Of a stretch of DNA of 64,000 bases, positions 24,335 to 37,700 are shown one piece after another (position 1 is the stretch's first letter; each line of letters opens with the position of its first letter). The stretch covers positions 1,358,258 to 1,422,257 of the forward strand of contig VZRZ01002579.1 in the NCBI GenBank assembly GCA_013398175.1, given 5' to 3'. Source of the stretch: Climacteris rufus (lineage: Eukaryota; Chordata; Aves; Passeriformes; Climacteridae). The position numbers and the translations under genes are program-made. The notes under the pieces were generated by a model. That model saw only the letters and a list, made by a program, of their open reading frames with translations. It made no database searches and had not been told where the DNA came from.

Positions 24335-24483
24335 CATCTGTTGCAGTGATGCTTTCTTCCATATTACAAAGTGACTTTATTTGGGAACCTAACCAAATGC
24401 AAAGCTCAAAAAATTCTGGTGAAGACAATCCATTTTCTGCTGCTTTATTCAGAGCATCCTCCTCCAACAGGGCACCCGTGTAC
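24335..24483 (-). CDS. FAM98B: FAM98B coding exon 2
   Basis: 149 bases encoding, after a split Gly codon, YTGALLEEDALNKAAENGLS, then SPEFFELCIWLGSQIKSLCN and MEESITATD. LSSPEF-ELCIWLGSQIKSLCN is nearly identical to human FAM98B. The first base completes a codon whose other two bases are in exon 1. The missing exon 1 should therefore end in LEALG-like sequence, as in human. Acceptor AG at 24484-24485; donor GTATAT follows 24335. Exons 2-8 together give about 394 residues, against 433 for the whole human protein. Confidence 0.96.
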
Positions 24484-24880
24484 CTGCACAGACAGATAAA
24501 TGTTAGCAATAAGAAGTAAGTGTAACAGAAAACATACATGTTTTTAAATTATTTTACTCTAAGCTGGTTCACAATTACCTTTAAAGGAATTAATCTTTCT
24601 ATGTTACTTTTGTCAAGGAATAAGTCAGACTTTTTTTGAAACGCAGCAAAAAATTATTGGTCATTTATAAACAAAACAGTTTGTCAGAAAATATGAGGCG
24701 GGCATTTTCACGTGTGTATGTGTAAACAGACTTTGATCTCTTAATACACACCTAAAAGAGAAGAACTCAGGTATTAATTCAAGTGTTTAGGCAAATTTCC
24801 TCCTAACATTAACAATGCACTGCCCTGGAGTTACGGGAATAACATAACTGAAAATTAAACTGAATTTCGCACAGTTCCTG
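24484..24880 (-). other. FAM98B: FAM98B intron 1 (3' part)
   Basis: Intron sequence between coding exon 2 and the promoter CpG island. It is AT-rich with no further feature. Its 5' boundary is unknown because exon 1 is not visible. Confidence 0.7.
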
Positions 24881-25530
24881 CTCCCTACCATCCGAAGCAC
24901 ATCGCGGGAGGTAGGCAGGCACCAAAGAACGAGGTGCTGCCCCGCCAGCCTCCAGCGGCGGCCCCAGTGCTGCCCACCGCTGCTGTACTGCTGCACCCCC
25001 ACGGAGCTCCCTGCTCTCCCCGCACTATAACCAGGGCGAGCCCACGGCCCACGCCATGACGCCGATGCCGGCCAAGGCCCGGCACCNNNNNNNNNNNNNN
25101 NNNNNNNNNNNNNNNNNNNNNNNNNNNNNNNNNNNNNNNNNNNNNNNNNNNNNNNNNNNNNNNNNNNNNNNNNNNNNNNNNNNNNNNNNNNNNNNNNNNN
25201 NNNNNNNNNNNNNNNNNNNNNNNNNNNNNNNNNNNNNNNNNNNNNNNNNNNNNNNNNNNNNNNNNNNNNNNNNNNNNNNNNNNNNNNNNNNNNNNNNNNN
25301 NNNNNNNNNNNCCGGCCCTCCACAACCCGCGCCCGCCGCCGCGTTCCGCTGCCGCCGCACGGGAACCGCGGCAGGGGGGAGGCCCGGGCAGCCTCCGCCC
25401 CTCTCCCGGCGGCCGCCCCCGCTCCGGGGGGCCGCGGAGCTCCGGATTTGACCCGAACTCCCTGCCCGCTGCAGTCACCTACCCCGCTCCATCGGATACC
25501 AGCCACGTGGAGAAATAGAGGACCAGGAGA
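24880..25530 (-). promoter_or_regulatory. FAM98B: FAM98B promoter CpG island with hidden exon 1
   Basis: A GC-rich, CpG-rich block just upstream of FAM98B coding exon 2, interrupted by 225 N (25087-25311). Visible parts include GCCGCC and CCGCGG runs and an E-box CACGTG at 25504-25509. No ATG-containing exon ending in a good donor and encoding an acidic FAM98-like start is visible on either side of the gap. The first coding exon, about 25 residues in human, therefore most likely lies in the gap. Confidence 0.75.
25087..25311. other. Assembly gap (225 N)
   Basis: An unbroken run of N in the middle of a CpG island. GC-rich promoters are often lost in bird assemblies. Its true length may differ from 225. 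Confidence 0.98.
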
Positions 25531-25770
25531 GACCACAGGTGCCCTTTCGGGCTCCGGACATGTCTCGTGCCAGGGCAGCCAGCTCTGCCACCCTCACGGC
25601 TTGCCCCTAGCCGCCTCTGGGACGTGCTTCAAAAAAGCAGGGTATTAGGCCTGGACCTCTGCAATATTTCTGGGATCTCTCAAACCGTGACATCTGCCTG
25701 AGATTGTGCAGGCTATGTCTCCAGGGCACCTGTAGCCCTGATTTTCCACTATGGGGTGCCTCAGCCCTGC
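25531..25770. other. FAM98B: Upstream flank of the FAM98B promoter
   Basis: Moderately GC-rich sequence between the CpG island and the LTR. No gene or clear motif is seen. Confidence 0.5.
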
Positions 25771-26373
25771 TGTGGTGATTGGTGACTGGCTGAGGTAGAG
25801 TCAATTCTTCACAGTGGCTGGTATAGGCCTGTGTTTTGGGTTTGTCCTGAACTCAGTGTTGGTAATATAGAGATGTTTTTGTTATTGCTGAGCAGTACTT
25901 GCACACAGCCAAAGGCCTTTTCTGCTCCTCATACTCCCCTAGTGCCCCACCTGTGCATAGGAAGCTGGGAAGGGGCACAGCCAGGACAGCTGACCCCAGC
26001 TACCAAAGAGATATTCCAGACCATATAACATCATGATCAGTATATAAAGCTAGGGGAAAAAGGAGTAAGGATGTTTGGAGTGATGGCATTTGTCTTCCCA
26101 AGTAACTGTTGTTCTGGGGATGGCTGGACACCTCCCAACCTGCCCATGGGAAGCAGTGAATTAATTCCTTGTTTGGCTTTGCTTGCATGCACGACTTCTG
26201 CTTTATGTATTAAACTGCCTTTTATCTCAACCCATGAGTTTTCTAGCTTTTACTCTTTGCTTCTTAACCCACATGTGTTCTCACTTTTTGGATTCTCTCT
26301 CTTGTCGCAGTGGTGGGGGAATGAGTGAATGGTTGCATGTTGCTTAGTTGTCAGGCGGTGTTAAACCACAACA
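25771..26373 (+). mobile_element. Solo LTR of an avian endogenous retrovirus
   Basis: About 600 bases that follow, in order, the layout of an LTR type common in bird genomes. A TGT start is followed by AGCTGGGA-GGGGCACAGCCAGGACAGCTGACC and a TATA box TATATAAAG at 26041-26049. Then come ATTAAA at 26209-26214, TTTATCTCAACCCATGAG, and an end in GTTAAACCACAACA. No internal retroviral genes or second LTR lie within reach, so it is a solo LTR left by recombination. It is old: many differences and small indels. The flanks give no clean target duplication (CTGCT and GTGCT at best). The class (ERVL or ERVK) cannot be fixed by eye. Confidence 0.8.
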
Positions 26374-27303
26374 GTGCTTTTGACTTTTATTTACTAGTGT
26401 TTTCTTACATGGACCTTCAGAAAATCCAGTGTCTGATTCTGTGATGAAGACCCATAAAGGCATAAAATTGGATGGAAGTAACTACAATACAGATGTTCTT
26501 AATGCGTGAAATCTCCACAAGTTTTGAAGCACCTATTTTGAATTATTTCTATTTAACAGAAAACATGGCTTTACTGAGTGCAAAGCTTTAAAAAGTGGGA
26601 ATTGGGACAGCCATGACATCCTCCCACACCCACAGACAGAAATCTAGAAATTAGAAATGTTGTTTATGGCACTCAGGGGAAAGAAGAGCATCCTAAAGGC
26701 TGATACACTTATGTCGACCATATGTGTACATCAGTGCCAGTACCTCAGCGGTCTCTTTCACAGCTCTCAACTGTCTTGTACCATATGACTGAACTTTAAA
26801 AGGACTGTTCTTTCAAATGGGTTAACACAGTTTCTCTAAATGAAGGAGCATGCATCTGAGAGCAGAGATTCTGAACATAAACTCTTGCTCCTTTTTTAAA
26901 CTTTAACATCCAATTAATAGAATGAAAAAACAAGATACATAGAAGTGGATAGAAATAGGCAGTTCTCTTCACCTTTATTTTTTAAAGCTGTATCTTTATG
27001 CTACCCAGAGTGATTCATCACTGTACAGTTGTTCTGTGAAACCAAGTAGTTTTCATATCACTCAATAATGCAGGCTAAGAAAAAGAACTGGAAACAAATG
27101 GAAGTGAAACTAGCATACCATAATCTATCAAAACTAAAAAGAAATCTCGTAGTTTAAGAGATATTGTGTGGTACAAGTAGGTGGCAGCATTATTCCCTGG
27201 GTCTCTGTGAATTTTCCTACATACCATAAAGGTATTTTGCTGATTTATGTTACAGGATGATACATAAATTAGTGATTTCTCCCACTGCCTTTTGATAGCA
27301 TTG

Positions 27304-27325
27304 CATATATACATATGGATATATA

Positions 27326-27356
<31 letters not shown>

Positions 27357-27362
27357 GTATGT
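27304..27362. repeat. TA/TG microsatellite
   Basis: Alternating TA and TG dinucleotides with a central GTGTGT block. Low-complexity sequence; the open frames across it, rich in Tyr and Ile, are artefacts. Confidence 0.95.
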
Positions 27363-30300
27363 CTCCAAACATATGCATCAATCACTGTTTTAATTCCACA
27401 GGGTGTTTTTGAAAAAAAGTATCTTTTCTGTATACTAGAGATGTTATGTGGATGTGGAAAAACAAGTTTGAATTTCACAAATTGTCTCTTGACACCCACA
27501 ATTGAAAGACATTTTTGGTTGTGATTACATACGTAGGTTCTTCTCAGAGTGTTGCCATTCATTCAGTCCACAGCTTGTTCCGTGTTCATTCCTGAGATTT
27601 CCATATGTGGGGGAGGAAAAAGAATCAGGGAAGAAGTAGAGGTGCACAGCCAAGATTAGAAAAGGAAGATGGCACTGGATCAGCACTAACTTGAATCAAC
27701 TTGAACCAATACAAAATAGCAGCTGTGGCCGTCTGCACAGCAAGGTGAAGACAGGAATTTTGGGACAGGTCTTCTGCCAATTTTTATTAAATCTGTACAA
27801 GTTGCCTGTAATCTTGGTGAAAAACCAAAATACATTAATCGATTTTCTATTGAGGTAGGTAAACCTCAACCATTTACTTGTATGAATATGACAAGTCACA
27901 AATTGTTATGCTGTTAAAAACTGTTTGAGAAGTGCTTCTGCTGCCAGGCTTGCAGTGGGCACTGGGCATTCTAAGACATCCCAATGGCAAGAGTGGGGTG
28001 GAAGGGTCCTGCTGCAGCAGGGCCATCACCTCCTGGTCAGTGCTGCCAACAGAGCTGGCTTTGGGTTCTGTGTGGTGGGCACAGTCTGTCTGCTCCTAGA
28101 AGGGGAAATAAAGCTTCCCACAGATGCACGAGCTGCACGTTTCAAAAGATTCATTGCTTTGCTCGTCTTATATGCAGCACAGGAATAAAAAATGAGATTT
28201 CTCAAATTCAAACAAAATGGAGACACACTGTTTTAATGCAGAAGAGGTATAAATAATGTGTAGTACTAAGAAACATTTAGCAGACAATTAATTGACCACT
28301 AGAGGGGATCATAGGAGTGCAGAAGGAGTTGAATGTACTACGTGATAAATGCTTTCCTCTAATCCAAGCTCGCCGCTGTGTGATGTTGTACTGTATGTGT
28401 ACAGTTTAAAAACTATTGAGAATAGACAGCACTCTGTGTGTACTTAGGTTGATATAAGAAGATTTTATTGAGTTTAAAACAGATCAATAACAGGTCTAAT
28501 TGTTACAATGAAATAACTTCTTTACACAGATATTTTTTCATCAGTTTATGGTAGTACAGCATAAGTCTGTTCAGCTTCCATCTGTAAAAAAGTACTAGCC
28601 ACTCTTTTAATCTATTCAAAAAATACGTTCTGTACAGACTTGCTGTCTTTTAAACAAGCATAGCTTGCTTGCTTAAAAGCTAATGTTAAATTGCTTTTAA
28701 TCCTTCTGTAAACTCCTTCTTACCTTTAAGGATGATTTGGGAGTAGCCACCCCAGAGAGTATAAACCTCATTACATCATTGTGGAACCAGACTTCAAGTT
28801 GAAATTGATCTATATGTTTTAATTACATCAGTCTTTCAAATGAAGTATTTGCAGCGTGGATGATTTGATACCGACTTCACCGAAGCTGAACAAATGTGCA
28901 CTAACTACAAGCATCCTGCCCATCAATTTACTGGCTCGTCTACTGAAATTGAACTTGACATCCCATCATAAACATTTGATTTTGAAATCACCCCTCTAAT
29001 ATCTTCCAGACCCAGCCAAGCCACCTGAAGTAGTGACATCAAAATTTTCAGTCCAAAATGAACACTTTCAAGGAACTATGCACAAAGATAAATTCTGCAG
29101 AATGCAAAGTTCAATTTATTGGAAATGGACTGCTCTCAAACTACTTTCTTGTGGCACATTTCTCTGCACACGTGTTAGAGAGAGGTCAGAACCAGACAGC
29201 CTTCAACACCTGGCACAATGACAGCAACATACTCACTAGTACTACCTTTCCAGTACTTGTATAAGATGATGGTGGCTTTTTACTCTCCTTGAGCTGGAAT
29301 AAAATGAATAAGGCACAGTCTAGCTTTGTAATATAGACTTAACTGCACATAGTTGAAGTTACTGAGTTTTCTCATTTACCTTAGAAGTAGTAGGGGACCT
29401 AAATATTTCAGTGAGATGTGCTTGTACATTTCAGCATCACTAAATAAATATAAATACTTTGCTTCTGGTTTTTTTCTAGTGGTGCATTACAAGAGAAGCA
29501 TTATGACTATTGAAAGAACCTAGATTTCTTTTTGCTTAAGTGGAGTCTCACATTGAATATACACAACAATACAGAAAGAAAGGCATTGAACATATGTAGC
29601 TTTACAAAAGGGAGAACTGAGTGACTTGTGGAATTGCCAGCACCTTTCTCCTCTGTCATGGGACTCTGTTTAATTGTCTTTGCGCTACCAAGATAGTAAT
29701 TATACTGAGGACTAATTACTTCTGAAATTTCTGGTGGTTTGTTTTTTTTAAAGAGAAAGAAGATGATTTAGCTAGTAGGTGCCCAGTGAACATTTGTTTG
29801 CAGAAACTGCAGAGTACTGGTCATAATACTGTAGACATCATTCCATTATGAATGAGATTGAAGCCACAAACTAGTGCAACATCTTAAGTGAGCAAAAAAA
29901 GACAGACCTGCAGTAAGCCTGGCCCCTGCTACAGCAAATGTTCAGCCTGGCAGGACAAAGCAATGAATATTCCAAGTTCATATTTCTCATTCTTTTAAAA
30001 ATAAACTGTGCCCATTTTGCTCTTCAGACCATATGGCATGAATCATTTCAGTGAAGCATACATCAGATCATGATTTACACTGACTTTATTTCTTAGAAGT
30101 TAAGTGGTGGGGCTTCACTGGGAGCAGCTTCATGTATTACAGCCATTCTCTGTTCTCTTTCACTTGTTTCACTGAAAAGGTAACTTCTTTAATCTCAGCT
30201 CAAAACTGTAGTTACAGGAATGAAACCTGAACACAAAGTGTTCCTGCTTTTAGCTTTTCTGGTTGAAAATTAATTTACCTATAAATGTACACAAGCTTTT

Positions 30301-30929
30301 TATTTCTAGCTTTTATACTCATGTATGATGTAGTCATACGTGCTTGATTGCTACTTATTTTGTTTTCATTTTAAGAAAGTACAACAGAGAAAAGTCTTAT
30401 GATAGTTCTTATGCAAATACAAATTTAATTAGAAAACACTGAGTATTTAGATGGTAAAGAAGGTATGTCACCAGGGCTGTGAGTTACATGAGAGGGATTC
30501 CCTGAGGTCAGAAACCTGCTACCAAGTCTGGGCAACCCGTGTCAGTAACACCAGAATGCTGCAGAGTTGTCCAGGAAAGCCTGTGAATAAGGGCACCACA
30601 GGCACTGTGCTGTATCCATAGGGAAATGGGGTGTATAGAGTTGCAGCAGCTCCCTCTTTCAGCTAACTCTTTTTTATCACTACCTGTTTCTTTTTTTCCA
30701 TAGATTTCCCATAACTGAATTTTCTGCGTGCTTTTTCCCCTATTAACTCCCAATGAGAAATCAGAGAAAGGAAGAACTGCATGTAGCAAGACAAAATGAT
30801 TTCTCTTCTAGTCATGTACACAGTGTGAACTTGGAAAATCACTTAGAACTCTGTGCTTCAGGTGTAAAAAAACCAGTGTTGTATGGGTAGTAAAGATGGT
30901 AGACCAGAACTTAATACATTTAAGAAATA

Positions 30930-30950
30930 ATCATCATCATCATCATCATA
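30930..30950. repeat. ATC trinucleotide repeat
   Basis: About seven uninterrupted copies of ATC. Confidence 0.95.
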
Positions 30951-33900
30951 CTGTCCTTGACTGATAAAATGTAAAGTATCAGAACATCTGTCCCAGTTAA
31001 AATAAAACACAGGAAACATGGAATATTATTAAATGATGGGAACAGTTTACTTCTAAAAAAATCCCCAAATCAAAACATAAAGTGGCAAATGTTGGGTCTT
31101 AAATGTAAAGCTGAGACTTTCAGAGTATGAGACATCCATTCCACCGGGGCTTGACTCACAAGTCATACTTCACAATTTATAGCAAAACTAGATTCTTAAC
31201 ATATTGGAATAAAGATTTTTAACAATCTTCCATCTGTTAAACCAGCGAATTGGCTTGGTCTGATCATGCCTGCTGTTTTAATAAATAGCCAGCATCCTTT
31301 TTCAAACCACAGCTTTCAAATTAGTTTTGGACTGTTTCAACTTGCACTAGTTGTGGCCAGTCCTGAAAGATTGACGTTGCTTGTACATTTGGAAGAGCCT
31401 ACACCACAGAGAGGGCCCAACCTCCCGGCCTGGTGGCTTGGAAGAAAGGCATAGCAGTGCCATTTAGGAAGGGTGGGCTGAGCAGTGACCTCAGGATAGC
31501 CACTTCCTTGACTAATGGTATTGCAAATGAGACATAATTGGTCTCAAACAGGAAGGGAGTGAACCACTAAAGCCAAAAGCAACTCCCTGTCTGGAAGGTG
31601 TGTTTTCTACAGCAAAAAAAAAGCTCCTCTGTTAGAAGGGAAAATGAACTGAGGCCATATTTGTCTTTTTGGGGTTTTTCTTTTTCAACAGCACAAATGA
31701 AAATGTCAACAATGAAGTGTGAATGGAATGAAATCCTTGCTTTTTCCTCTCTACAACAAGACATTTAGGGTGTATCTATATTTTTGATCATTTTATATAT
31801 TAGTATTAAAGGTTAAAGCACAGCCTCAGTAAAGGTAAAATGAATGTTTGTGGTCCAGAATAAAGCAGTTAAAAAGCCATCAAAAGGAAGTCATAATGAG
31901 AGAGGTGATTAAAAAAAAAGGGGGGGGTGTTTAAAAATTTACTGTTAACAGCTAAAAAGATACATAGCATGAAAGTTTGAACATCCTTGTGTTATGCAAC
32001 ATACTTCTCAAGTCCTGAGGGATGGGAGTATCCGAAATAGAAAGTGATGAGGATTTGGATGCTGACCAGCAATCTATACCATTACAATTTTTCTTAGGAG
32101 ACAACCAGAATGAATGAATTGTGCAGTTTGTTGTTTCTTCTTCATCTTCTCTGTTTCTGCATCCATGCTCATCAGTTTCTCAGCCATGCATTCGTGGGGT
32201 GTTTGATCCAAACTTTTTCTCCTCTCCATCTCAGTCTTGTCCTTGTCCCAGTTCCCCTCAAGAACTTCAAGAGACTGCAAAGCACAGAAAGTGACAAAGG
32301 TTCGGTGAAATGGTTGCTTAAAATTTTAACCTATGTGAAGCATCTGAGGTGACATGGCTGAAATAATAAAAAAATGAGTAATTAAAGGAGCATGAAGCGT
32401 TTGAGCCCAAATTATTGAAATCTGACAGCATCAGAAGCAAATAAAAAATGTATGATATGGCCTTTAATGTATGGAGTTTTCCCTTCTTGGAGAATTCCAT
32501 ACAAACTCACATATGTACACACATCCATATGTATACATATGTTTGTATAAAAGCAGACCCCTAACTTATATTTCAAGCTGGGGGGAGGCTTTAGTTCTTA
32601 GTCTCTCTTTTTCAAATGATTCGCCTATGTACTCCTTTTGTGAAAAGTTCTTAGCATAATTCTATTGGATTCTCCTAGAGAAAGAAATAAGGTATTTTTA
32701 GAAAGCTTATTTTGCTTAGCCTTGAACTGTGGGCCTTTTTTTTAAAATAGTAACTCAGCCTTTTGGTTTTCTTTCACCCCTTTCACCCCCTCTGTTACTA
32801 TTCCTTGAGAACTGTGGGTGGCCGATGAAGCAGTGAACATCACATGATGTCACTTAGCAACCTGATGTTCATAAATAGCAACAATCATTTTTCTAATGGC
32901 TATTTTTCCCCATCAGAAAAAACGTTTAGACCCATTCCATTCTGACAGTGCTGAATTCTTCCTCGAACTTCCAGCACATTTATTGCTTTCCTTTTTGGGG
33001 GTCCAATTTCACATAATATCATGGCTGATGCTATTAGAATGCTTCTAATTCATTTCTGAGCTTACTAGTAACATATAATGACAGTAATTGTTAGCACCAT
33101 TGAAGCTCTTTAAGAGTAGTATCCTCTCCCTCTTCTCAAATGCCTGCATTGCATAAGTCTCAGATGCTATCAACGTACTGTTGGTGAGATGAAATCAGAA
33201 GGGTCATCCACAAATGACTTTTTAATTTTTAAATGCCTTTGGGGAATGCTGAGGAAGCTCAGAGATTTTTCAATTCTTTCAGAAAGAATCTGTCAGGATT
33301 TGTGTGTATCCTCTTAACATTGGTATAATCATTTATAATTTTGGCTTTTCTGTGAAGGACAGTCTCTGTTAAAAGACAAATTTTTGCCATCAGCTTACCT
33401 TCACATGAGTCTTAAGATAGAAACCAAAATATAAGATTATAAACTATGGAAAGTAGAATTGTGCAAGCCTTTGAAAAGGATCTTGCAAAAAATCACTTAG
33501 GAAATATAACAAAATTATGCAACCATCTAAGCCCAGCTTGTCCTCAAGGAGTTCTCTGGAGCACAGAAGAAAAACCAACCCCAAATCCTGTCCATGAAGC
33601 ATCAGTTGCCCTCTCCCTAACCATATGGCTGCTCCTCAGAGAACTGGGGGCTCTGTAACTGAGAAGAAGGAGTAATGTGGGTGAAGCCAAGACACTGTCA
33701 TCATGTGTGGGTGACTACTTCCATGAATCCTCCAGCTCCTCTGTAAATACTCCTCTCCCTCTCACTATTTGCATCGCTTATTCATACGCCAAGCAAGTAG
33801 TGGCTGAACTACACAGATAGTGTATCTGGTTTTCTTGTCACCTTTATTGTTTATTTATTTGATTAATATATATATACTATAGAACAGAGAAATAAGGAAG

Positions 33901-34779
33901 ACTCTAGTTCCTTTCTATTTCCAAGACATCTTATTCATCTTAGTTATTCATACCTTCTTTCTGTGGATCTGCATTTCCGTGGGAAAAAAACTCTGATAGA
34001 AACACTTATCCCCCAGAGCTCTATACTAATTTCACATAGCTGCAGTATCACAGCAAAATATTGCTATCTGAGCCACTTTAGGCACAGCAGCTCAGGTCTG
34101 GAGGGTGACAGCAATAAAATCGCTACAAGCAGTCTTGAAATTTCAACTTCACTGCATCTGTTGGAAGCCAGAAGAATAGAAACTGCAAAATAAACTGCTT
34201 CCTCTTGTTGAGGGAAATGAGAACAGAAGTACCTAGTCAACAGCTCTCAGTCTACTAAAACCTTTAAACTCAGCTTAACAGGAGAGGCAGATAAAGTGAT
34301 CCATGTAATAAATTACTTTCTATGTGTTCTTCCTGTGTGGAAGCAAAGTTAAGACTACTGTAATGAAAGATTAATTCATCCAAGCTGGGATTTGATGTAA
34401 ATTATGCAGAGTGAGAAATGAATGAAAGATTATGGCCTCTGCAAATGCATGTTTTATTGTCTGCCAATGGAAGATTTTTTAAAAAAACTACATTAATTCA
34501 TTTTTATTACTATATGCATGATGGGATTACTCACAGAAATCATCACATTCAGGGTGTGCTGGTTGGAGACACAGGAAGAGAAAGTCCTTACCCTGATTAT
34601 TTCCCAACATATTTTTATTTACCTCATCATCCTTTTGCATTTGAGAGTGTGAATTAGAGCTGGAAGACATATCTAAATCAAAGACAGATTGTGAGGTTTA
34701 GCAAAACTAAAATCTCAAAAACTTATGAGTTTTAATGAAGATGGTTTAGGAAGGAAGACTGTTTTGTGATCTTTGTATG

Positions 34780-34793
34780 CCAGTAGATGGTGC
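34780..34793 (+). promoter_or_regulatory. CTCF-like site
   Basis: CCAGTAGATGGTGC agrees at 13 of 14 positions with the CTCF core CCASYAGRKGGCRS. It is the same 14-mer as at 49101-49114. Occupancy is unknown. Confidence 0.45.
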
Positions 34794-37700
34794 TATGTAT
34801 ACTATCTGCACACACCGTGTATGTGCATAGAACGGTTTTATAAACAGTGATTATTATGTAGCCTTCCCTTAATGCAATGGAAAGGACTTCTAGGAAGAAA
34901 AAGTATATTAAATTCAAGCTAGTCACAATTTTAGTTGCATTTACTTGAAAATATGTTTTGCCCCTTATTTTCTTTCTAACCTGTATTTGATTTCAGGTGT
35001 GTCCATTGAGGGGTTTTGTCAGAGTACCCAGTGGATGGAACAAACAATTAGGAGCAATAACACTAGCACAGATGGGGTCCAAGCCTGGCATTCATAGCCC
35101 AAGGGGTTACTCAGACAGGCTGCAGTATTAGGACTACCTCACATATTCTCCTTACTGGAGAATTTTAGGTAGTAAATCAAGAATCATAGATAAAAAATTA
35201 TGAGGAACCTCTGGTTTGTGAATCCTGGCAGAGCCTCGGGGCTGCCCAGCAACTTGCTGTTCGATATGATTGCAACCTGATGCACCTGTGTGTGTGGCCA
35301 CCAGTCAGTATAAATGCATACATGAAATATTAGGCATTGAGAGATTTCAGGTGCTTTTTAGCACCTGAAAGGTTTTTAGGTGGAGTAGATAAGGCAACTG
35401 AATGTGTCTGTAAGTGTCTACAGAGACACTTGAGGGAAAAAATCCTTGCTCTGAATTTAGCTCACAATCCCTATGAGACTCAGTTGGCTGTCCATGAAAA
35501 GGGACACACCTCCTGCAAATATTGTAAAGGAAACCACTTGGTAGGACTGAGAAGTGTAGAGGCAGTACAGCTACACAGAAAAGGAGGCAGATGAATCTAC
35601 TTGATAGAATAAAACACTTTCTTGAAATACAGATTTCGGGTGGAGAAAATAGATTTTCAATGAAAAATGTTAAATAAGTTTCTTACTAGTTTCTACAACT
35701 GTAGTAAACATTTATGAACAAATGACCGGTTTGAGAATCAAAAGGAAGATTAACAGCTTTAGTTTTATATGCTAGCAGCCAAATAAATTTCTCACTTTGT
35801 GGAATTCATCCAGGCTTCTACTCTCTAACTTTAGTGAACTACTCCAGATTTAAACCAGTGTAAGCAAGGGCAAGTTAAAAATACTTGTGCCACAATTGGC
35901 CTTGAAAATACATTTCTCCATGATAGACATTAAACTGACTCCTGAGGCAGACAGCATGTCTTGCCCATAATAATTTTGTATTTGCTTCTTTTCCTCAGTC
36001 CTTAAAATGAGTTCATGACTTCATGACTGTAAGAGTAAATACATTATATAATGAATACACTTTTTGTTCAATATTTGGGGGAAAGTAAAGTAAATGTTGT
36101 ATGTAATAATACTGCATGGAAAAAGCAATGATAATTATCTGATGATGAAGTTAGTATGAAGGGCTCTTAGTTAATCCTGTGGTCTGAGGTAAATGGCAGA
36201 CAATCACGTAAACCTAACTAACATCATAAAACAAAGACAAACAGCATTAGCCCACCACTTCTTGACTAATCTCTTATTTTCTTCAGAACACCATTGCATG
36301 AAAAGGTTAGGGCTTATAGACTCAATTATATACTAATTTCATAAATGAATTGTCTTGCTTTAGCCAAAGTCGACCCAGACTTTGAATCTACACTCCTACA
36401 AGCAGGTATCACACACATGGAATTTTGGAAACAAGCTTTTCCTAATGGCATTTCCTCCCAATTATTCTGGTACCTGAGCATTGCACAGGGGGAGGGGAAT
36501 AAGTGAGAAAAGAAGGAAACCACACAACCATTGCAATAATTATTGTATCAAATTTCAGTGCAGACAGTTAAATGAAAGGAACCTTGCTGAAGCATCAGCA
36601 CCTGGGAAAAGCTCCCGGGAATGAGTACGTTTTCTTTGGATTATATTTTTGGTTTGGGGGAAGGATTTGTGACATTTTCTTTGGGGTTTTACAAAGCAAA
36701 TATCTATGATGTTTCATTAAATTTAATTTCTGGTCATGCTGTTGGTTTCTTCTGCTGTTCATTAATCATAGAGGATTTTACATCACTTGTAGTTAGTCCT
36801 TCCATGAACATAGCACTGTGACTAAACATTGTGAGATGTGCTTTGTATGTCACAAAGGTCATTTCTTCGTACATAGATACACAGACTTGGACAGAATATC
36901 AGAGGATGGACAATACAAGACTTTTAAAAAACTACTTATTTTTCACAAATTAACTTAGAATTGAGTAAATGGGAATCTCAGAAGGACTTCTGAAAAGTGA
37001 GTATTTCTTTTTCTCTACATGAGCTATCTGAGGTGGACTAAGTTTCAGCTCTCAGACAAGGAAGATTACCAGATTAAAATACTCACCTGTATGATGAATC
37101 AGCATGCTTCTAGGGAAAAGGATAATAGAGTATTTTCATTTTTTTTAATGTAGTACATACATGTTGCACAAGAAAAAGCAGTTCATTTATTTCATTAGGT
37201 CAACTGTTAAAGAGAGAAAATGCTAAAACTGGGTGCCAGCCATGAATCCTTGTCACTCTTCAGTCCTGACTTGGCAGTTTGCCATCCTCAGGGAGAGTCA
37301 GTGGGGATGTTGCCATATATATATTAGGAGTGACTGGGAAGACACACAGAATAGCAAATGTCCATCTGCTGGAAATCTCTGTTATGTTGTTCTGCTCAAT
37401 TTTACCTACGTAACTTCATCTACAAAAGGAAGGGGACAGGGGGGAAGATTACGAATGGAATAGAGAACAGCCTTTCTACTTTTTTCTAACAGTTTTCTAC
37501 TTAAAACTCAGAATTTGTGCAAAATCTTGGCTGCTTTGTCCATGATTCAAAAAATTTGACGAGCATTAGCTATAAATTTTAGAATTTTGTTTTGTTTTGC
37601 ACAGATGTCACTGTGATAGACTTTGATTGACCTTTCTATGCATTTGGTATTGCCATACTTTGTTAACCATATTGCCTTTTCTCTGTTGCCTTTTCATGTT

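Larger units (their letters stand above)
26374..34779. other. Intergenic region, first part
   Basis: AT-rich DNA without a recognisable gene. It contains a TA/TG microsatellite (27304-27362), an ATC microsatellite (30930-30950) and an A9G8 run near 31911-31927. Open frames are short, and many lack an ATG. Confidence 0.6.

Noticed and set aside
28860..29264. Overlapping frames near 29.03-29.26 kb suggesting a processed pseudogene
   Set aside because: Neither frame resembles a known protein, and no poly(A) tail or target duplication is visible.
35337..35594. Frame with CKYCKGNH, resembling a retroviral zinc knuckle
   Set aside because: The spacing lacks the GHX4C part of a CCHC knuckle, the frame starts at TTG, and no retroviral neighbours are present.
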